Shown: piece after piece, positions 60,520 through 64,000 of the stretch | How the letters are laid out: each line of letters starts with the position of its first letter | Numbering within the stretch: the first letter of the stretch is position 1 | Assembly (NCBI GenBank): GCA_900317845.1 | Contig: ONII01000007.1 | Span: 35,818 to 99,817 of the forward strand | DNA: 64,000 nt | Source of the DNA: an uncultured Bacteroidales bacterium | GTDB taxonomy: Bacteria > Bacteroidota > Bacteroidia > Bacteroidales > UBA932 | Direction: 5' to 3' | Translations under genes and position numbers: made by a program | Notes under the pieces: generated by a model | Told to the model about the DNA's origin: nothing | The model's input: the letters and a program-made list of their open reading frames with translations, nothing else | Database searches by the model: none

Positions 60520-62132
60520 TATTCCCAGTTCTTTAATTTGAGCATGCTCTTGACAGCAAGCAGGCCCATGTGTCTTTGATCACCACTCCGCAGCGTAGGA
60601 TAAGGCTGCATATCCGGATGGTGCTTGGTCAGTTCGTCCAGCGGGCCGTCGGTATAGCCCATCACAGCCAGTGCATGCATCCAGTGGAGGTGCTCCAGCG
60701 CCGCCAAATACTGCATTTGTTCCGTATTGGGCTGCCCCTTGGGCGTAAAGGCATAGAAGGTGGGCAGATACACTGCTCGTTCCACATCCATGGCTTGTTC
60801 GCGGCGCAGCTGCAACTGATTGCGAAGGTGATTCTTGCCGGGCTGGGAGAGGCGTTCCTTGCGCTGGTCCCAGGTTTCGCTGATACCCATGGCTTGCCGG
60901 TTCTCGTCAAAGAGCAAAGCCACGTTTTTGAGCCGTCGGCCGGAAATGACATCCGCCGTCCAGATATCCTTGGTGTTGCCGAAACAGTGAAGTGCGGAAA
61001 CGCCGAAGGCCTCGTTATAGGACTTGGTAATCTCCTGTGTCTTAGCGGTTTCCTGCCAGTAGCGCATGAGGATGAGCATAGAGGAAAGGTCCTGACCGGC
61101 ACGGGCGGCTGCCTGGAGCAGCGCCACGCCCATCTGCAGGTTTCGGGGGCCATCGTCCATGGCCACAATGATGTAATTGAAATGCGCCCTGGCGAATTCC
61201 TCCCAGAAAGCGACGCTTCCGGCTGACTCTGCGCACCAGGTAAAGGCCTTGTCTCCTTTCATTTGCGGGGCCGATTCCAGGAAAGCGCCCAGCTGGGCAT
61301 CCAGCGACGGGTCATAGACCTTGACGGACATGGGGGCGCGCTGGAAGTCCTTGCCCACAAAACTGCCGAATTCATAGAGGAAGCGTACGGCCTCCTGTCC
61401 GGTATTGCCAAAGCCGATGACCAGGGCATGGAGTCCTTCCGTTACATAGCCCAGCGGCTCTCCATCTGCACCGACGGCCTTTTTCACGTAATTGAACGGC
61501 ATGAGCTGGGGGCACTGCAGGGTGAGGTGGCGGAAGGCCATCTGGTGCGGATTGAGCGTACGCACGCGCGAACCGGTAGCGGCCACCAAGGCATCAAAAC
61601 CATTGGGGTCCGGGGAATAGTAGAAAATCTTGGCTTTGATGGAAGGATCTGCGGTGGCCTGGGTGAGCAGCTGCGCGTTCGCCTCCTGCGAATCGGCAAA
61701 CAGGTACAGGCTGGTGCGTTTGTTGACCAGCCACGAGCGCAGCCCGCGAAGCTTGAGGGCTTCTGCGGGCGTTGCATTGAAAAGACGCACCCGCTGGCTG
61801 CTGAGTTCGGCCCGTAACAAGCGCTCTGCCAGGGGATTGAAGCGGTCCGTAAGATTCACAAACAAGATGCGCCCCTGGTCCTTTTTCTTCTGTTCCTTTT
61901 CCCATTCGCGGAGCAAACTGGCCGCCATGAGCTTGGAATAGGGGCTAATCCCCACAAACACATGGTGTTTCCGGTTTTTCCGGCCGATAAAATGGAAGGG
62001 GATGGCCAGGCTCAGGGCGTCGCGGCGCCGGCTGGGCTTAACCAGAAACACGATGAGCCAGATGACAAGCGCCAACGCTGCCAGCCCGGCGAAAATAGTC
62101 AAAATGAAATGAAGCGGATTGGTAAGGTCCAT
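60519..62132 (-). CDS. Rossmann-fold membrane protein with C-terminal RyR-like domain
   Basis: The 537-residue protein has one N-terminal membrane helix (about 8-32), two nucleotide-binding-like regions, the second with a GFGNTGQEA dinucleotide motif at residue 240 as in TrkA-N/RCK domains, and a C-terminal ~60 residues resembling the bacterial RyR (ryanodine receptor repeat) domain: LEHLHWMHALAVMGYTDGPLD. It may sense a nucleotide and regulate a channel or transporter. Followed directly by mntP, so metal or ion homeostasis is possible, by inference. Confidence 0.72.
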   Translation of the reverse strand: MDLTNPLHFILTIFAGLAALALVIWLIVFLVKPSRRRDALSLAIPFHFIGRKNRKHHVFVGISPYSKLMAASLLREWEKEQKKKDQGRILFVNLTDRFNPLAERLLRAELSSQRVRLFNATPAEALKLRGLRSWLVNKRTSLYLFADSQEANAQLLTQATADPSIKAKIFYYSPDPNGFDALVAATGSRVRTLNPHQMAFRHLTLQCPQLMPFNYVKKAVGADGEPLGYVTEGLHALVIGFGNTGQEAVRFLYEFGSFVGKDFQRAPMSVKVYDPSLDAQLGAFLESAPQMKGDKAFTWCAESAGSVAFWEEFARAHFNYIIVAMDDGPRNLQMGVALLQAAARAGQDLSSMLILMRYWQETAKTQEITKSYNEAFGVSALHCFGNTKDIWTADVISGRRLKNVALLFDENRQAMGISETWDQRKERLSQPGKNHLRNQLQLRREQAMDVERAVYLPTFYAFTPKGQPNTEQMQYLAALEHLHWMHALAVMGYTDGPLDELTKHHPDMQPYPTLRSGDQRHMGLLAVKSMLKLKNWE

Positions 62133-62152
62133 TGTCTAGTCTTTTTACAGAA

Positions 62153-62183
62153 CAAAATTAGAAATTCCCGTCGACTTTTCAAA
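62153..62183 (-). promoter_or_regulatory. Promoter of the RyR protein-mntP unit
   Basis: On the minus strand TTTG (62183-62180), 19 bases, TAATTTTG (62160-62153). ATG follows 21 bases later at 62132. Confidence 0.75.
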
Positions 62184-62239
62184 CAGTTTTCGCGCGCAAG
62201 GATTTGGGATAAAATCACTGTCTCTACTTATTTCGCACG

Positions 62240-62683
62240 CTAATAAGCCCCCAGCAGGATGTTCCAAACAAAAAACCGAAGCGTTCTGCCCACCAGAAAA
62301 AGGAGGGCAGTGAGCCAGGGATTGGTCTTGTAGAAGCCCAGTGCAATGGTGAAAACATCTCCCACAAAGGGGAACCAGCTAACCAGGGCAAGCCAGATGC
62401 CGTATTTGTCAAAATAGACCTTCTGCTTTTCTAGTTGGGCGCGGGTCACTTTCGTATGCTTCTCAATCCAGTCCCACTTGCCCAGCCTTCCCAGGCCGTA
62501 AGTGGTCAGGTTCCCCAGCCAGTTTCCTAGTGCCGCCACCGCCAGGCAGGCCCAGGGGCTAGACGTCATTTGCAGCACCGTAATATACAGGACATCGGCA
62601 CTGAAAGGAACAATGGTCGCTGCCAGAAACGTCCCGATGAACAGGCCCCAGAGCCCCCAGGCCCCCAGGTCCGGGAGCTGCAT
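62240..62683 (-). CDS. DedA/YqaA-family membrane protein
   Basis: A ~147-residue membrane protein of the YqaA subgroup of the SNARE-associated/DedA family: GLWGLFIGTFLAATIVPFSADV (first 20 residues of the motif region, with the re-entrant pattern), GNWLGNLTTYGLGR, and FPFVGDVFTIALGF. Such proteins move lipids or act in membrane homeostasis. ATG 62683 is used; GTG 62725 is a possible earlier start and TTG 62749 unlikely. Confidence 0.8.
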   Translation of the reverse strand: MQLPDLGAWGLWGLFIGTFLAATIVPFSADVLYITVLQMTSSPWACLAVAALGNWLGNLTTYGLGRLGKWDWIEKHTKVTRAQLEKQKVYFDKYGIWLALVSWFPFVGDVFTIALGFYKTNPWLTALLFLVGRTLRFFVWNILLGAY

Positions 62684-62870
62684 CAGGCGCTCTGACAAAC
62701 TTGTTATGACAAAAAAGGCGGTCACTTTAAGCGGTAACCAGAAAAACAATCTCGTTCATCGTCACTCTACTGTCTCAAATTAAGCAAGCGCAAAGTTACC
62801 ATTCTTTTCGGAATTTTGCATAAGGATTGAAGATGCCAACTGCACAGCTGGTATAATCCCATAATTTTTG

Positions 62871-62878
62871 TAGATTTG
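62871..62878 (+). promoter_or_regulatory. -7 element of mutT
   Basis: TAGATTTG, 42 bases before the ATG at 62921. Confidence 0.5.
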
Positions 62879-62920
62879 CACCTGATAAACCGGGAAAGCC
62901 TATACCTTATTGTACCGCAG

Positions 62921-63325
62921 ATGAAAACAATAGAAGTCGTTGCCGCCATCATCCGTAAAGGAGATGCCATCTTCGCCACCCAGCGGGGCTATGGCGAATG
63001 GAAGGACTATTGGGAGGCCCCCGGTGGCAAGATTGAGCCGGGGGAGAGCCCCATTCAGGCACTTCGCCGCGAGATCCGGGAGGAACTGGACACGGAAATC
63101 AGTGTCGATAAATTCCTTACCACCATCGAGTGGGACTATCCCGAGTTCCACCTTACGATGCACTGCTATATGTGCTCCCTTCTCAGCGACTCCCTACACC
63201 TGAACGAGCATGAAGCCGCCCGCTGGCTGGGTGCCTCCGAGCTACGCTCGGTTAATTGGCTCCCGGCCGATGATCAGCTTCTGCCTCTCATTGAGCAGGA
63301 ATTACTCGCATCGTGGCAAATATAA
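62921..63325 (+). CDS. mutT: MutT-type Nudix hydrolase (8-oxo-dGTP diphosphatase)
   Basis: The 134-residue protein starts MKTIEVVAAIIRKGDAIFA and carries the Nudix box GGKIEPGESPIQALRREIREEL (about residues 36-58). It should remove oxidised dGTP from the nucleotide pool. ATG 62921 is preferred; the longer frame passes through the promoter. Its last codons run into the fragment of another gene, so the original C-terminus may have been altered by deletion. Confidence 0.88.
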   Translation: MKTIEVVAAIIRKGDAIFATQRGYGEWKDYWEAPGGKIEPGESPIQALRREIREELDTEISVDKFLTTIEWDYPEFHLTMHCYMCSLLSDSLHLNEHEAARWLGASELRSVNWLPADDQLLPLIEQELLASWQI

Positions 63326-63512
63326 TAGTGAATCCGATCCCTGCAAGATTTACATCCTTGAGGTCTATGCCGACAGGGAGGCTTACCAGGCTCATCTCCA
63401 AACCGCACACTTCCGCAAATACAAGGAAGGCACGGCCGATATGGTCAAATCCCTGAAACTCATTGACACCAATCCGCTTGTTACTGCGGAATTCCTCAAA
63501 AAGGCGCAGTAA
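63312..63512 (+). pseudogene. C-terminal fragment of an antibiotic-biosynthesis-monooxygenase (ABM/YgiN) gene
   Basis: In the third frame the sequence reads NSESDPCKIYILEVYADRE, AYQAHLQTAHFRKYK and MVKSLKLID, the C-terminal two thirds of a ~95-residue ABM domain. The N-terminal part and start codon are absent, and the fragment begins inside the end of mutT. It is a deletion remnant joined to mutT. Confidence 0.7.
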
Positions 63513-63851
63513 TGATGAAATAATGGACAGTTTTTGTCCTGAGTTATTTCCCGATGCAGGAAATAGGGAAAGTCTATAACTTATTGTAAATAAACACTTT
63601 AACTTTTTGACCTTTTCACGTTTGTCCCCCTGCTGTCCCCGAATATTTTGAGGCCCCAAACTTTTTTCGAGAAAAAGTCCTTCGGGGGACAAAAAAAGTA
63701 AAGGTGCGTCCCCGCATGGCAGCAGGGGCGCACCGGGTGTTAACAATAGAAGTCTGGCATCAGACCTCCGGGAGCAAAGGTACGAATAATCTTCGAGATG
63801 TTCTGCTTGTACCAGCCGGGATAGATATGGAAGCATGTCACCGAAAATGTG
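63513..63851. other. Noncoding stretch with hairpin
   Basis: No convincing gene is seen. A stem GGTGCG(T)CCCC / GGGGCGCACC occupies 63703-63734, and a short GTCC / GGAC hairpin flanked by A-runs lies at 63675-63698. The minus-strand open frame across it looks like chance. Confidence 0.4.
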
Positions 63852-63859
63852 TAACTTTG
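63852..63859 (+). promoter_or_regulatory. -7 element of the last lipoprotein gene
   Basis: TAACTTTG, 28 bases before the ATG at 63888. Confidence 0.5.
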
Positions 63860-63887
63860 CTTCGATAAATCGGGATCAAACGTTACA

Positions 63888-64000
63888 ATGCATAGATATA
63901 ATAGAATTCTTCTTTTTCTTTTCATAGCCGCTTTATCCAGCTGCAATCAATATAATCGCATCTTAGAAGATGTGTACGATAATGACCAGGCTGCACGTGA
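63888..64000 (+). CDS. Lipoprotein, 3' end outside window
   Basis: Begins MHRYNRILLFLFIAALSSC, a lipoprotein signal with lipobox ALSSC at residue 19, then NQYNRILEDVYDNDQAAR where the window ends. The LEDVYDNDQ start slightly resembles DUF6624, but too little is present to name it. Confidence 0.65.
   Translation, partial: MHRYNRILLFLFIAALSSCNQYNRILEDVYDNDQAAR

Noticed and set aside
63288-63836. 182-residue minus-strand open frame
   Set aside because: Crosses the ABM fragment antisense and a hairpin-rich noncoding region; no domain or promoter.
1-64000. CRISPR array, rRNA, complete insertion sequence
   Set aside because: No spaced identical repeats, rRNA-like stretches or transposase genes were seen. 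Riboswitch-like leaders were also looked for upstream of mntP and hpt without success.

Overview
The window looks like chromosome of a GC-rich member of the Bacteroidales. Supporting signs are promoters of the TTTG / TAnnTTTG type (for example 13518-13549, 20689-20696, 59331-59361, 62153-62183), few clear Shine-Dalgarno sites, many lipoproteins, a fimbrillin-like protein with a FISUMP domain, Fak/PlsX lipid genes, and the parA-parB-DUF5683-MltD gene order known from this group. The genus cannot be fixed from the sequence alone.

Layout. 1-6.2 kb (+): end of an MMPL-acyltransferase fusion, a secreted alpha/beta hydrolase, a PaaK-type adenylate-forming enzyme, a second acyltransferase and a TGS-domain nucleoside kinase. 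6.2-13.5 kb (-): one tight operon running MMPL exporter, FakA, FakB, GNAT-like protein, PlsX, ACP. It reads as fatty-acid capture, phosphorylation and conversion into phospholipid precursors. 13.6-22.6 kb: core genes, namely a helix-hairpin-helix/beta-barrel protein, hpt, adk, the mltD/DUF5683/parB/parA operon and priA. 22.6-28.8 kb: a GH3 glycosidase, then an outer-membrane barrel and two lipoprotein peptidases (S41 and S28/S37-like). 28.9-31.4 kb: a polar amino-acid ABC transporter with receptor domains fused to the permease.

31.6-41.0 kb (+): a seven-gene surface operon: a 40-residue microprotein, a fimbrillin-like/FISUMP lipoprotein, two unrecognised lipoproteins, a BMP-type binding lipoprotein, a lipoprotein joining a periplasmic-binding receptor to a legumain/caspase-like C13 protease domain, and a membrane metallophosphoesterase. 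This is the best candidate in the window for an undescribed system.

41.1-59.3 kb is an accessory, partly decayed island. It holds ATPase and AlbA-type remnants, a WYL regulator, and a type I restriction-modification operon (hsdM-hsdS-fic-hsdR-abiH). These are followed by an S58 peptidase, a tyrosine recombinase, a diverged pair of winged-helix-like proteins plus a dead third copy, a YhcG-type nuclease gene flanked by 75-bp direct repeats, two coupled phosphoesterases, and tRNA-Phe at the edge. 59.4-64.0 kb returns to ordinary genes: Nudix, mntP, a Rossmann/RyR protein, a DedA-like membrane protein, mutT joined to a monooxygenase remnant, and the start of a lipoprotein gene.
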